A stretch of DNA of 64,000 nt from Acidicapsa dinghuensis (lineage in GTDB: Bacteria > Acidobacteriota > Terriglobia > Terriglobales > Acidobacteriaceae): assembly GCF_025685685.1 (NCBI RefSeq), contig NZ_JAGSYH010000004.1, positions 620,001-684,000 of the forward strand, in the 5' to 3' direction. The notes under the pieces are model-generated. The model worked only from the letters and a program-made list of their open reading frames with translations, did not search any database and was not told where the DNA came from. Made by a program: the position numbers and the translations under genes. This document shows positions 1 through 8,858 of this stretch, piece after piece; within the stretch, counting starts at the first letter, position 1; every line of letters begins with the position of its first letter.

Positions 1-408
1 CGCGATGATTCCGGGAATGGTAATCAGGAATATGACACCATAAAGAAGACCATAGCGTTGCAGATGTTGCTGCTGCTGATAGAAATCGTCGGGCACATTG
101 CCAATACTGGCAACAGTGACGTAGACACTCTTCGACACAATTTGGAGAGCACCCTTGAACACGAGGGCGAGAAAGAGGCACAGTGCGGGCAGCAAAGATG
201 CAACCGTCAATTGTTTCGCAGTTGGCGGGCGCGGAACATCGATAGTTAGGCCAAGCACGAGAGTAAAGACGATCCAGAGTGTCATTCCGACTTCGGGAGT
301 GATGTCATGGCGGGTTAGTGCGAGTCCTTCGAATGCGGCGATAAAACACGCCAAAGCAACGGACCCGAGATAGCTGCTCGTATCGTGGGGTTTGGCTGGC
401 ATATTCAT
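1..408 (-). CDS. Partial membrane protein, truncated by the window edge
   Basis: Only the first 136 codons are inside the window; the reading frame is still open at base 1. The visible N-terminal part has a short polar start, then hydrophobic stretches at about residues 14-31, 42-56 and 68-84 separated by short charged loops, and a fourth beginning near residue 120. This is a multi-pass inner-membrane protein. A strong ribosome binding site (AGGAGG-like, bases 411-418) lies just before the ATG at 408 and supports this start. It follows the gene at 417-1049 on the same strand by 8 bases, so the two are probably co-transcribed. I do not recognise the family. Confidence 0.6.
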   Translation of the reverse strand, partial: MNMPAKPHDTSSYLGSVALACFIAAFEGLALTRHDITPEVGMTLWIVFTLVLGLTIDVPRPPTAKQLTVASLLPALCLFLALVFKGALQIVSKSVYVTVASIGNVPDDFYQQQQHLQRYGLLYGVIFLITIPGIIA

Positions 409-416
409 GGTCCCTC

Positions 417-1049
417 CTAGTATTGGAACGCGTTGCTCTCAATTAAGCCTTGCACATACAAACTTGGGGTGGGAGAAAGGAATCGGGTAGGCTCGGCGAT
501 TCCAATCTGGCGCACGATTGACGCCAGATAACTCACGCAGTCAGACGACAACAACTCATATCGCTTATTTACCCATAGTTTGCCTTGGCTGAGAGTCGCC
601 TCATAAGTTGCCCGATCTACTCTCACAATCAATATCTCGGAAATGCTCTCGACATCCCGATGCTTGATGAGACCCGCCGCGTCGTCTTCAAGTTGACCAG
701 CGGTGCCAGTTGCGACTTTCGTTCGCAAAAAGAGGGGTGAAGGATAAAAACCGATCATCTGGTTTTCGTTCTGATCGTCGGCGCGGGTTGCGGGGCGATA
801 GAACCAGGACACGAGCGCGTGGCCGAAGATCGATCCCCCCTTTCGATATGAAAAGGTGATCCCATAATAATCGCGGTCCGCCTTGTCAGACCGTTTGTCG
901 AGACTGTAAACGAGGACCGGTGGTGAACCGGCTCCGAAAACAACGGACACACCGACGGCGGACGTAAGGGTGCAGAGGGTAATAAGAATCGCGACAGCAT
1001 GGCCTCGAAAAAGAAGGTGAATTCTCTTAAGACCCGTGGCAGCGAGCAT
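417..1049 (-). CDS. Membrane-anchored protein, possible permuted papain-like (LRAT/NlpC-P60-like) hydrolase
   Basis: This 210-residue protein has an N-terminal hydrophobic segment (about residues 17-40), so it is membrane-anchored or exported. Two motifs stand out: GHALVSW with His77, and SSDCVSYL with Cys171. A histidine motif preceding a cysteine motif at the head of a helix is the order found in circularly permuted papain-like enzymes (LRAT and YaeF/YiiX-like). That assignment is inference from motif order alone; no full family match is claimed. It could equally be an unrelated structural protein. It sits in a minus-strand run with 1078-1935 upstream and the partial membrane protein downstream. 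Confidence 0.55.
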   Translation of the reverse strand: MLAATGLKRIHLLFRGHAVAILITLCTLTSAVGVSVVFGAGSPPVLVYSLDKRSDKADRDYYGITFSYRKGGSIFGHALVSWFYRPATRADDQNENQMIGFYPSPLFLRTKVATGTAGQLEDDAAGLIKHRDVESISEILIVRVDRATYEATLSQGKLWVNKRYELLSSDCVSYLASIVRQIGIAEPTRFLSPTPSLYVQGLIESNAFQY

Positions 1050-1077
1050 GACTCAAATCTCCGTGCCTGTCTGGCCG

Positions 1078-1935
1078 CTACTTCCGTTTCGACGGCGTCT
1101 TGGGGTTCACCGCCACATTGCGGTATTCGTAGATGATCTCTCCGTCGACGATGGACTCCTGCATGTGCAACACATCCTCCGACACCATGACCAGGTATCG
1201 GGTTGACGCCACCGGAAAGCCTGCAAGAATGCCTCCGGTGTAGCTTCTGGCTTGCTTGAATGCAGCCTCGCATTGTGACCTCAGCTGTTCCTGGGATCGC
1301 ACAATCTTCCACTCGGTGAGCACCAGCCCGTGAGAAGAACGCCTAATATCATCGTTCACTATCATCGGTTCGTTCACAACCAGATCCGTCTGCTCACCAG
1401 TACCGACTGCCTTGAAAGCCCAGATGCCGTGGAGGAGGAGTTGGCACGCTCCCAGCTTTTCGCACGCTGTTTCGCCTGCCTTGTACGCGGCTGTCCAGCG
1501 TTCACGGACAGCATCGTCGGCCACAATGCTGCGCTGTAGATGGAGAAAGGATCGCACGGCGAGGCTTCGAGTGAGCTCATCGACGTCTGCAATCAAGTGG
1601 TCGAATTCAATGCGGAATGACTCCAGGGTCGTAATGGCAACCGTAACGCCAGAAAACCCGTTGGGCTTGGGGGAAACTTTCTGCGTCGGCAATATGTAGA
1701 ACCGACCGTCGTAGGCGCGGACAAAATTCTCAATGCACTGGAACGCCTGAGGTCGAAAAACCTTTGCATAACGATCGCGAAAAACGACCACATCTTTTGC
1801 GGTGCGCGTGGCGTTTTGAATGAGGTCCTCAGACACGGAATAATCGTCGTTCTCCCGCGTCTGGAGAAAAAACGTCCCCGCTCCCACCAGCCCCGTGATC
1901 CTCGCGCTTATCGCCTGCCACTCCGTGATCCACAT
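1078..1935 (-). CDS. Hypothetical protein with a possible PD-(D/E)XK-like C-terminal core
   Basis: This 285-residue protein begins with ATG at 1935, with a purine-rich GGTGGGA about 10 bases upstream. The C-terminal half contains TDLVVNE (Asp184) followed by LVLTEWK (Glu208, Lys210) and then an amphipathic helix ending in ARSYTGG and a hydrophobic strand RYLVMVS. A D...E-x-K pattern on consecutive strands followed by a helix resembles the PD-(D/E)XK nuclease core, but this is inference by pattern only. The N-terminal half is helical with no recognised domain. The reading frame is clean and neighbouring genes run the same way. Confidence 0.5.
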   Translation of the reverse strand: MWITEWQAISARITGLVGAGTFFLQTRENDDYSVSEDLIQNATRTAKDVVVFRDRYAKVFRPQAFQCIENFVRAYDGRFYILPTQKVSPKPNGFSGVTVAITTLESFRIEFDHLIADVDELTRSLAVRSFLHLQRSIVADDAVRERWTAAYKAGETACEKLGACQLLLHGIWAFKAVGTGEQTDLVVNEPMIVNDDIRRSSHGLVLTEWKIVRSQEQLRSQCEAAFKQARSYTGGILAGFPVASTRYLVMVSEDVLHMQESIVDGEIIYEYRNVAVNPKTPSKRK

Positions 1936-2038
1936 CGGTTACGATCCCACCTTCATCGTTATCACTTAAGAATACGCAAAATCTTGGGCGGGGGCCGCGG
2001 GACGATCAGCGGTCACCGCACTCGTGAGGAGTTCCCCA

Positions 2039-2182
2039 ATGCTGAAAACTGCCATCATCGAATTCATCGCTGCGATGTACTCAACGACTGTCAGCGAAGT
2101 CCAGAAGGACGTTGAGTCGCTGAAGCGAGCCGAAGAAGCCCTCGACCAATTCTGCGAGGCAATGACAGATGCGGGCTACTAG
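2039..2182 (+). CDS. Small hypothetical protein (47 aa)
   Basis: A 47-codon frame starts with MLKTAIIEF and ends with TDAGY. It is preceded by a good Shine-Dalgarno (GAGGAG about 7 bases before the ATG). The predicted protein is an amphipathic helix with alternating acidic and hydrophobic residues (KDVESLKRAEEALDQF), suggesting a small coiled-coil. It is followed 29 bases later by the 103-residue gene at 2212 on the same strand, so they may form a small operon. No family recognised. Confidence 0.45.
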   Translation: MLKTAIIEFIAAMYSTTVSEVQKDVESLKRAEEALDQFCEAMTDAGY

Positions 2183-2211
2183 CCGTCATCATTCAAATCA
2201 GAGGTGTCATC

Positions 2212-2523
2212 ATGTCCGGAAACAGCGCAGGCCGTCTCATCGACGACAGCAACCACGCACGGAGTGGGAAAGGCGTCAAAGTCACACTCGATTTCACGAT
2301 TGACCTTTCGCTTGTCCGAAAGCAGAAGCGCGCCCTAATCGGCCTGAGCGAAGGGTCAACTGTCACCTTCGACCAGCAAGAAGCGGCAGAGGGCATGCTC
2401 AACATGATCGATTACATCCAGGACGCAATCCTTGAGCAGGGACTGGCTTCCGAAGAAGAGGTCTATCCCAAATTGCCCCAGCTCTTCGAGTCGCAACCCT
2501 CGATCCTGATCGATGCCGCCTGA
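2212..2523 (+). CDS. Hypothetical protein (103 aa)
   Basis: The start ATG at 2212 has AGAGGTG about 6 bases upstream. The 103-residue product has a beta-rich middle (VKVTLDFTIDLSLV), a helix with EGMLNMIDYIQDAILEQGL, and an acidic C-terminal part. It has no signal peptide, membrane segment or Cys cluster. Codon use looks normal for the window. It sits in the accessory block among other small unrecognised genes; function unknown. Confidence 0.5.
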   Translation: MSGNSAGRLIDDSNHARSGKGVKVTLDFTIDLSLVRKQKRALIGLSEGSTVTFDQQEAAEGMLNMIDYIQDAILEQGLASEEEVYPKLPQLFESQPSILIDAA

Positions 2524-2584
2524 AGATTCTTCATGTCCAACAAGCAATTGGACCGATCCGCCGTTCACACAGCGCTCCGACACG

Positions 2585-4258
2585 TCATTGCCGATTGGCA
2601 CCTCTGAGGGAGGGCCGCAGCGATCGCGACGTGAAATGTACCCAAAGGTCTGCCAACCAAATGAGCACTCTCGCAAAGAGTGAAGGAGTTGGTGGAAAAT
2701 CAGATTCCCCAATGATCTCGCGGTGTACCCCTGAGATCGCACGCGCGGCTTGCCGACCGGAAATCACACACGACTCGATGCAACCTGGGGCATTCAATCC
2801 GTTTCGGATCCAATCTCCCGTCAAAATGAGATTGGTGAAACCGGAGTGATCCGCGGTGAGCCGATACTTTGTTGATCCGGCGACCGCAAGCGTATAGCGC
2901 TCTGACGGATCGATGTTTGGCCGCCAATATTGGGTTTGCAATCTCGCAGAACCGACCGTCGAGGCACTCCCGAAGCAAATGTTCCAATCGAACTTGCCTT
3001 CTTGCAGTGCGTGCGGCCAGAGGTAGCCGACGTATTGTTCGAGAAAATCCGTGGCTTGCTTGAGAGTCCTCGCATATTCGGCTTCGGGGAAAGACGCATC
3101 GCTTGACGGTGGCACCGATGTTGGTTCTTTCATGACGCCACAGAAGTAGGCTAGCTGCTGAGGTGCGTTGCCTGCCGGCCAGTCTTCAGCATCGATGAGA
3201 TGCGACATATCTGCCCACGTATCGACCGGCTCAATATAGGAGCCCAGGATTGGGCTTCCCAGACTCCACCCACACTCGGTGAGACCTTTGCTCAACCAAA
3301 CCTGGAACCCTTGGGTTTGAGTGGTCTTCACATTCGCGAGCATCGCTTTCCAGTCGGGACGAGCCTCTGCGAGCGGCTGACAGATTGTCTTAAGCGCAGC
3401 GATCGGGATTCCAAGAATGATCTTGTCGAAATCAGCTCCAGTTTTCAGCTCGAGACGTCCCACGCCCGGCCAAGCGGACCAGTTTGATTCAAGGTTCGCT
3501 TCGGAAGCCTTGAGCGCCTCTCCCTCGGTTAGCTGAGAGTAGTCCGGCTCACGGAGCCAGCAATCCCACTGCTTAACGCGGCGAAATGGCTGATATTCTC
3601 CGGATCGCACCGTTGCCTGCTTCGTGATCTTAATCGTCGCGACACTGCTCTGATCCGCCGAAAGAGTGAGTTCATCGACTTTGTGAAAGAACTGGAATTT
3701 CACCCCGCGCTTCTTAAGTACCTTGTAGATTGGGGTGAATACAGTCTCCCCCATGCCTGCTTGCATTTTCCAAAGCATCGCTCCCTTGTAGGTGAGCAGC
3801 ATGCGCAACGTGCCGCGAAGACCGGCGCCGGCAGCCAAGTTGGGTTTCAGAGGATCACCGTCCTCGAAACTGAACGCGAGATCATACGCAGCTCGCATTC
3901 CGGCCGAGTTCACGGCGATAGGGGACGCTCCATGACGAGCGAGCCAATCACGAAGCTCAAACTCATCGAGCGCATCGAACCCGCTGGAGATTACCCCATC
4001 TGCGATGATGCCCCTTACTATGGCGCTGAAGATGTTGATAAAGATATATGGACGCCTCACATTTGTGTCCGTAAGGAGGCGAGGGTCGACGGCACTGTTC
4101 ACTGTGCGTTGAAAGTCGTCGATCACGGCCGAAACTTCCTTGCGTCTTGACGGCTCTCGGTGGCGTCGCACGTTGCGAGCATGTCGATGGGCGGCTTTTA
4201 GCAGCCGCGTTGATAACGGCAAAGTGGACTGCTCCTTCTTCGTCAACTCATCGTCCAT
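2585..4258 (-). pseudogene. FAD-dependent oxidoreductase, C-terminal part (phytoene-desaturase/amine-oxidase-like), out of frame with its N-terminal part
   Basis: This frame encodes the substrate-binding and C-terminal FAD-contacting parts of a flavin amine-oxidase/phytoene-desaturase-like enzyme. The diagnostic end is LILTGDWIRNGLNAPGC followed by IESCVISGRQAARAI near the C-terminus, the usual closing FAD motif. It lacks the dinucleotide-binding N-terminus, which lies upstream in another frame (4248-4781). An ATG at 4258 overlaps the upstream TGA (4248-4250) by 11 bases, but no good ribosome binding site precedes it. The pair is therefore either a frameshifted single gene of about 730 codons or a translationally coupled split gene. 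I favour a frameshift. Confidence 0.6.
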
Positions 4259-4781
4259 AATGGTCGACGACCAACTGGACCAACTCCACCTTGCCCTTTG
4301 CTGGAACGTGCTGATGCAACTGGTCCAATGCATCTTCGAGCATCTCAAATGCCATCAGAACGTAGTCCCACAAGGTCGGAACGGGGGCGCCATCTCCAGG
4401 AAGGGAATCATTGGTCGGCACATCTGCGGGCCAATGGAGCCAACCCTCCGTGGTTTTCTCTTCAAGGACCACGAGGCTGTGGGGCTTAAATGCGTCTTGC
4501 CAGGAATTGAATGTGCCTGATCCCGAGGGCAGTTCGGAATAGCACTGACGCATAAGTTCGAACGCATTTTCGTAAAACCCGAGCCAGATATGAAGTCCAT
4601 GCTCTTCGATCCTTTGGCCGGCGGCGGGGTTTCTCGAACTCGCTCCCTTCCCGCCGAGTCGCCATCCCATCTGATACACCGTGATGTCGTACTTTTGTTG
4701 CCAATTCGGCTCAGAGGTGAGATCGAGAACGGCACTAAGTGAGCCGATGCCTCCTCCGAGGACTGCAATTCGTTCTGGCAT
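4248..4781 (-). pseudogene. FAD-dependent oxidoreductase, N-terminal part (Rossmann FAD-binding domain)
   Basis: The N-terminal portion of the same enzyme starts at ATG 4781 with AGAGGG about 9 bases upstream. The first residues, MPERIAVLGGGIGSLSA, carry the GxGxxG dinucleotide motif. They are followed by the second FAD contact WRLGGKGASSRN and the substrate-side motif EEHGLHIWLGFYENAF, typical of a group of NAD(P)-binding, phytoene-dehydrogenase-like proteins. The frame ends at TGA 4248-4250, within the region where the C-terminal frame opens. Alone it would lack the catalytic and C-terminal FAD-binding parts, so it is probably inactive unless frameshifting or complementation between the halves occurs. 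Confidence 0.6.
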
Positions 4782-4906
4782 GTGTGATGTCCCTCTGGAT
4801 GGTAGCAATCATAACGTGTGTCCGGATACGAGTGCATCGGCCAGCTTCAAACTGCAACTCGAAAGTAGAGCAAGGTACATCACCTCGTGACCAAAAGGAG
4901 AGTTTC

Positions 4907-5137
4907 ATGGTGGCCGATCGAATACGCAGGGCCATGAATGCAGGCAGACGCTGGGCGACCCAACAGCTTAAAGGCGGCAAAGAGATCACACCTCACTCTG
5001 CCGAGCAGGCGGCCCGGAATTATTCCAAGCACCAAGGCTCACAACACCTCTTCATCATCTCTGCACTGGAAATTCTGTTCGAAGCTGAATCGACAGCTTG
5101 CCTTGCCGTCGGAACTGAGCGTGAAACCGCCCGGTGA
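4907..5137 (+). CDS. Small hypothetical protein (76 aa)
   Basis: ATG 4907 is preceded by a strong AAAAGGAGAG Shine-Dalgarno, which is the main support. The protein begins MVADRIRRAMNAG, is basic in its first third and contains a short hydrophobic stretch LFIISALEILF near the middle. A longer in-frame extension upstream (from 4739) is disfavoured because it has no ribosome site and runs antisense to the FAD gene. No family recognised; it could be a small regulatory protein or spurious. Confidence 0.4.
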   Translation: MVADRIRRAMNAGRRWATQQLKGGKEITPHSAEQAARNYSKHQGSQHLFIISALEILFEAESTACLAVGTERETAR

Positions 5138-5262
5138 TGGCTTGAGGCTTTTCCTAGAAGGTAGACTCAACTAGCTCTTCCCCTCCTTTATCGCAATCCC
5201 GACGTTCACCGAAGAATCCCTACGACCTGGGTGCGTTGTCCCAATGCGCCACGGGCGGAGCC

Positions 5263-5814
5263 ATGTCCATGCAATTCAGAAAATCCCCAAACCCGCCAAG
5301 GCTCATAAAGGAGAAACCGCATGGTAGCCGTCAGAGATACGTAGCTGGCTGCCGTTGCCTCCTATGCAAGGCCGCGAACGCGCGGTACGAAACCACACGC
5401 GCTAAGGACCGCACTTCCGGGCGCTGGAATGATCTTGTCCCTGCGAAGGCCGCGCGCAAGCACATTCTGAAACTCTCAGCGCAAGGTGTCGGGCGCCGAG
5501 CGCTTGCTGCAGCTTCTGATGTGGCTGAGAGAGTGATCGCCAATATTCGATCAGGCAAACAGGTCAACGTCCGTAGGAGCACTGAGGAACGACTTCTGGC
5601 AATTAGCAATCAAGCACCGAGTGACGGGGCCCTTATCCGGGCCAACGTGGCGTGGAGACAGATCAAGAGACTGCTTGCCGAAGGCTTTTCAAAAGCAGAA
5701 CTCGCTCGGAGACTTGGGTATCAGAGTCCATCGCTCCAACTCGGAAAGAAGAGGGTTCGCGCACGCACGGCCGCTCGAGTCGATCGGCTGTTTCGAATGC
5801 TCATGAAGGACTAG
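5263..5814 (+). CDS. Putative zinc-ribbon plus helix-turn-helix DNA-binding protein, phage-like
   Basis: The 183-residue protein has an N-terminal signature HGSRQRYVAGCRCLLC at about residues 20-35, a Cys-rich element also seen in phage and actinobacterial DNA-binding proteins. Two helix-turn-helix-like segments follow: QGVGRRALAAASDVAERVIANI, and later EGFSKAELARRLGYQSPSLQL, where AELARRLG is a typical HTH helix 2-3. It therefore probably binds DNA. ATG 5263 is chosen because the longer frame begins with a TTG at 5236 that has no ribosome site. It belongs to a run of short plus-strand accessory genes (4.9-7.0 kb) that looks like phage or element cargo. Confidence 0.6.
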   Translation: MSMQFRKSPNPPRLIKEKPHGSRQRYVAGCRCLLCKAANARYETTRAKDRTSGRWNDLVPAKAARKHILKLSAQGVGRRALAAASDVAERVIANIRSGKQVNVRRSTEERLLAISNQAPSDGALIRANVAWRQIKRLLAEGFSKAELARRLGYQSPSLQLGKKRVRARTAARVDRLFRMLMKD

Positions 5815-5898
5815 CGGAGCACGAGAGTACCTGCAATCGTCACGCACTCAAGATTTGAAAATCATTGACGCGAGCTCTCGCGCACTCCGGAGAAGAAG

Positions 5899-6327
5899 AT
5901 GGAATATCAATATCATCCCTCACGGTTTCGCTGCCTTCCCGATGGCAGAAAGGTTGGGACTATCCGGGTAGGAGACATCCTTTATATCCAAGACGCCGTC
6001 CGTCCGTTTTCGTTTCCAAGTTACACGACGCGCCGTGAACCATGGAGAGTGGAGGCCTGGATTCCCCGTGAAGCGATCGGCCGGGATTTTGGAACAAGGA
6101 AATACAAGACTTTGCGCTGCGCCGGTGGACATCTAGCACTTGTCCGATCTCTGCGCGACTCGCGTCGGGTAGCAGAGGTGGCAGATTGGGTGCTCTTGGC
6201 CTGCGCGGACGCCGCACTGACCTGGGAGTTTGCCCCAAAAACCGCAAGAGGTATCGGAAGAATGCAAGGCGCGAACAAAACACGGCACATCTCACGCCGC
6301 AGCCTCAGCCAGCATCCTCCCCAGTGA
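5899..6327 (+). CDS. Hypothetical protein (142 aa)
   Basis: ATG 5899 follows GGAGAAGAAG, a reasonable ribosome site. The product is Arg/Trp-rich with a beta-type N-terminal half (GTIRVGDILYIQDA; WRVEAWIPREAIG) and a very basic C-terminus. No membrane segment, signal peptide or known motif is visible. Its position between two DNA/phage-like genes suggests accessory cargo, but no function can be assigned. Confidence 0.45.
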   Translation: MEYQYHPSRFRCLPDGRKVGTIRVGDILYIQDAVRPFSFPSYTTRREPWRVEAWIPREAIGRDFGTRKYKTLRCAGGHLALVRSLRDSRRVAEVADWVLLACADAALTWEFAPKTARGIGRMQGANKTRHISRRSLSQHPPQ

Positions 6328-6564
6328 GCTTGGCGCGCCGGGTAGGTCACCCGGGCGGCACGGCTTCCCAACCGTGCAGAAGACCTGGCACAGCCACTAT
6401 ACAGCGATTCCTAACCCACGAATCATGAAAATCCGGTTGCCGGGCAGAGCCTTGTGTCTACTGGCCTGTCTTGCGAGCCAAACCGACGCTCAACTCCTCC
6501 TACGAAATCTCGCGCGGAGGGGACGACAGAGGCAGACCGCGTAAAGCCTGCCCGAGAGGATCCA

Positions 6565-6993
6565 ATGAAATTTATCTTCGACGACGGTGGGCGAGCCGCA
6601 GCGGGCTTCAGCGGCAGCGTTGGAGACTGCGTCACGCGTGCGATCGCCATTGCAACAAGAAAGCCTTACCGCGAAGTCTACGACGCTCTAAACGCTCTGG
6701 CGGCCAAAGAAAGGATCGGAAAACGGAAGAAAAGGAAGTCCAACAGCCGTGACGGCGTCTTTCGGTGCACGTACAGTAGCTATCTCGAATCTCTGGGCTG
6801 GCACTGGACGCCAACAATGTCTGTCGGCTCAGGTTGCCGAGTCCATCTTCGGACTTCCGAACTTCCCGCCGGAACCTTGGTCGTGCGCGTTTCGAGACAC
6901 TTGACGGCGGTGATCGACGGCCAGTTGCATGACACTCACAATTGTTCCCGGAGTGGCACACGATGCGTATACGGCTACTTCGCGCGCCGATAG
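6565..6993 (+). CDS. Conserved phage/plasmid-type hypothetical protein with Cys-His-Asp triad pattern
   Basis: The start is placed at ATG 6565 (MKFIFDDGG) with GAGGATCC just upstream. The protein contains GDCVTRAIAIATRKPYREVY, then SYLESLGWHWTPTM, RTSELPAGTLVVRVSRHLTAVIDG and a C-terminal RSGTRCVYGYF. This pattern is widespread in phage- and plasmid-encoded hypothetical proteins. A Cys at the head of a helix, followed by RHLTAVIDG with His and Asp, is suggestive of a papain-like fold (inference). Length, 142 residues, is close to the family norm as I remember it. It is part of the small-gene accessory block. Confidence 0.6.
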   Translation: MKFIFDDGGRAAAGFSGSVGDCVTRAIAIATRKPYREVYDALNALAAKERIGKRKKRKSNSRDGVFRCTYSSYLESLGWHWTPTMSVGSGCRVHLRTSELPAGTLVVRVSRHLTAVIDGQLHDTHNCSRSGTRCVYGYFARR

Positions 6994-7077
6994 CTCCAAC
7001 GCGCGAGGCATCGGGCCGAATTGCCCGCATTACATTCATGTATTGCATCTGTCCGTCGAGACGGAGATCATGAGGTC

Positions 7078-7725
7078 ATGACGCGAGTGGTGCAAATTGG
7101 CGCTGCGTCCACTAAGACATCAGCTGAATATGCTCCTAAGGAGCCGCGAACGCGCGTTTTCTGGCTTCAGGGCGTGACGTTGATGTGGATGCTTATAGAG
7201 TTCGCAGTTGCCGCGTATGCTGCAGCGACAGCCCATAGCCCGGTTCTGTTGGCTTTTGGCTCCGATAGTCTTGTGGAGCTATTGTTGGCTGTCGTTGTCC
7301 TTCTGCAGTGGATTCCAGCTGTAGCCATTTCGGAACGCAAGGCGGCCTGCACGGCCTCAGTTCTCCTGTTCACACTTGCTCTGGTTGTAGGAGGTTCGGC
7401 ACTTGCGTCCTTACTGCTCGGGCTTCATCCTGAGTCCAGCCGCGCTGGCATTGCGATTACGCTCGCAGCGTTGATCGCGATGCCCGTCCTCGCATGGCTC
7501 AAGCGCCAGGAAGCCCGACGATCTGCAAACGCCGCTTTGGCTGCAGATGCAACGCAGTCCGCCACCTGCGCTTATCTTGCTCTGATCGCGCTGATCGGCG
7601 TTGCCGTTAATGCGATTTTTCGCATCTGCTGGTTTGACGCCCTAGCTGCACTTGCCGCAGTTCCCATCCTGCTCAAAGAGGGTAGGTCCGCATGGAAGGG
7701 CCACAGTTGTAATTGCTGTCCATAA
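7078..7725 (+). CDS. Cation diffusion facilitator-like transmembrane protein
   Basis: This 215-residue membrane protein has about five or six hydrophobic helices. The segment AFGSDSLVELLLAVVVL and the later AADATQSATCAYLALIAL, followed by WFDALAALAAVP, match the organisation of a truncated cation-diffusion-facilitator-like family that carries only the membrane domain. It ends with a Cys-rich tail GHSCNCCP that may bind metal. The cytoplasmic C-terminal domain of classical CDF transporters is absent. Start 7078 (MTRVVQIG) is preferred over 7021 because the extra residues are not conserved in character. Likely role: divalent metal export across the inner membrane. Confidence 0.65.
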   Translation: MTRVVQIGAASTKTSAEYAPKEPRTRVFWLQGVTLMWMLIEFAVAAYAAATAHSPVLLAFGSDSLVELLLAVVVLLQWIPAVAISERKAACTASVLLFTLALVVGGSALASLLLGLHPESSRAGIAITLAALIAMPVLAWLKRQEARRSANAALAADATQSATCAYLALIALIGVAVNAIFRICWFDALAALAAVPILLKEGRSAWKGHSCNCCP

Positions 7726-7847
7726 CTTGTCTATACAACCTCGTCTTTAGCGATTGAAGAATACCTGAGAGGACGCGTCCCCGCGGCCTCCGCAGTTCAG
7801 TACCGTTTGATGCACCCATCCAGACTTATCCACCCAAAGGACAATTC

Positions 7848-8858
7848 ATGAAACCAAGCCAGTTGTACGAGGCGCTGACCGCGCTGATCTGCGAACGTGT
7901 GCCAATCCACATCTGGGGCGCGTGCGGGGTCGGCAAGTCCAAGGTCGTCTTTCAGGTCGCTCAGGACTTGGGATACGAATTCCGCGACATCCGCGCCACG
8001 CAACTCGATCCCGTCGATCTGCGTGGTCTGCCCCGCATCCTCTCCGACCAAACCCAATGGGTACCCCCGAAGTTCCTCCCCACCGGCGGCAAAGGCATCC
8101 TCTTTCTTGATGAACTCACGTCGGCACCGCAAATGACCCAGGCCGGCTGCTATCAACTGGTCCTCGACCGCAGGCTCGGAGAATACATCCTCCCGGACGA
8201 GTGGGTCGTGATCGCGGCGGGCAATCCCGCTTCCGAACGGGGAGTTCACTTCTCGATGCCACGCCCGCTGCGTAACCGCTTCGTGCATCTCACGCTCGAT
8301 GTCGATTTCGACGACTGGTGCCATTGGGCTCTGAGGGCATCGATCCGTCCTGAAGTAATCGCTTTTCTGCGATTCAAGAGAGACCTGCTCCACGATGCGG
8401 ACGCCACCTCAGACGTCAATGCATGGCCTACCCCACGCTCGTGGGAGATGGCTTCGAATGTGATCAAAGCGTTCGATCAGCATGGAAGGAGCCATGTTGG
8501 GACAGTATCCTCCGAGATCGAAGCTCAGCTTCTCGAAGGAGCCATCGGACCCGCGGCCACGACCGAGTTCTTAGGCTTCCTAAGGCTCTTCCGTCAACTT
8601 CCTTCGATCGACGAGATCTTGCTCAACCCGGAGAGCGCCCCGCTTCCCGCAGAGCCGTCGGCACAGATTGCCATTTCCACCGCTCTTGGCCGGGTACTCA
8701 CCGACAACTCGGTCGCCAAGGGCATGAAGTACCTCAATCGCATGCCCACTGAGATGCGCGTGCTTGCCATGCGCGACGCCTCTGCCCGCGACCGCGCCAT
8801 CACCTTCACGCCGGAGTTCGTTCGCTTCGGCGTAGAACACGCGGAGGTCATTCAATGA
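7848..8858 (+). CDS. MoxR-type AAA+ ATPase
   Basis: The 336-residue AAA+ protein has Walker A GACGVGKS (residues 24-31), Walker B ILFLDEL (84-90), a sensor-1-like stretch VVIAAGNPAS and an arginine-rich box PRPLRNRFVHL. These are hallmarks of MoxR ATPases, which act as chaperones for VWA-domain partners and metal insertion. ATG 7848 follows AAAGGACAATTC, a good ribosome site. The stop overlaps the next gene's start (ATGA), and the third gene carries a VWA domain, so the three products probably form one complex. Confidence 0.85.
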   Translation: MKPSQLYEALTALICERVPIHIWGACGVGKSKVVFQVAQDLGYEFRDIRATQLDPVDLRGLPRILSDQTQWVPPKFLPTGGKGILFLDELTSAPQMTQAGCYQLVLDRRLGEYILPDEWVVIAAGNPASERGVHFSMPRPLRNRFVHLTLDVDFDDWCHWALRASIRPEVIAFLRFKRDLLHDADATSDVNAWPTPRSWEMASNVIKAFDQHGRSHVGTVSSEIEAQLLEGAIGPAATTEFLGFLRLFRQLPSIDEILLNPESAPLPAEPSAQIAISTALGRVLTDNSVAKGMKYLNRMPTEMRVLAMRDASARDRAITFTPEFVRFGVEHAEVIQ

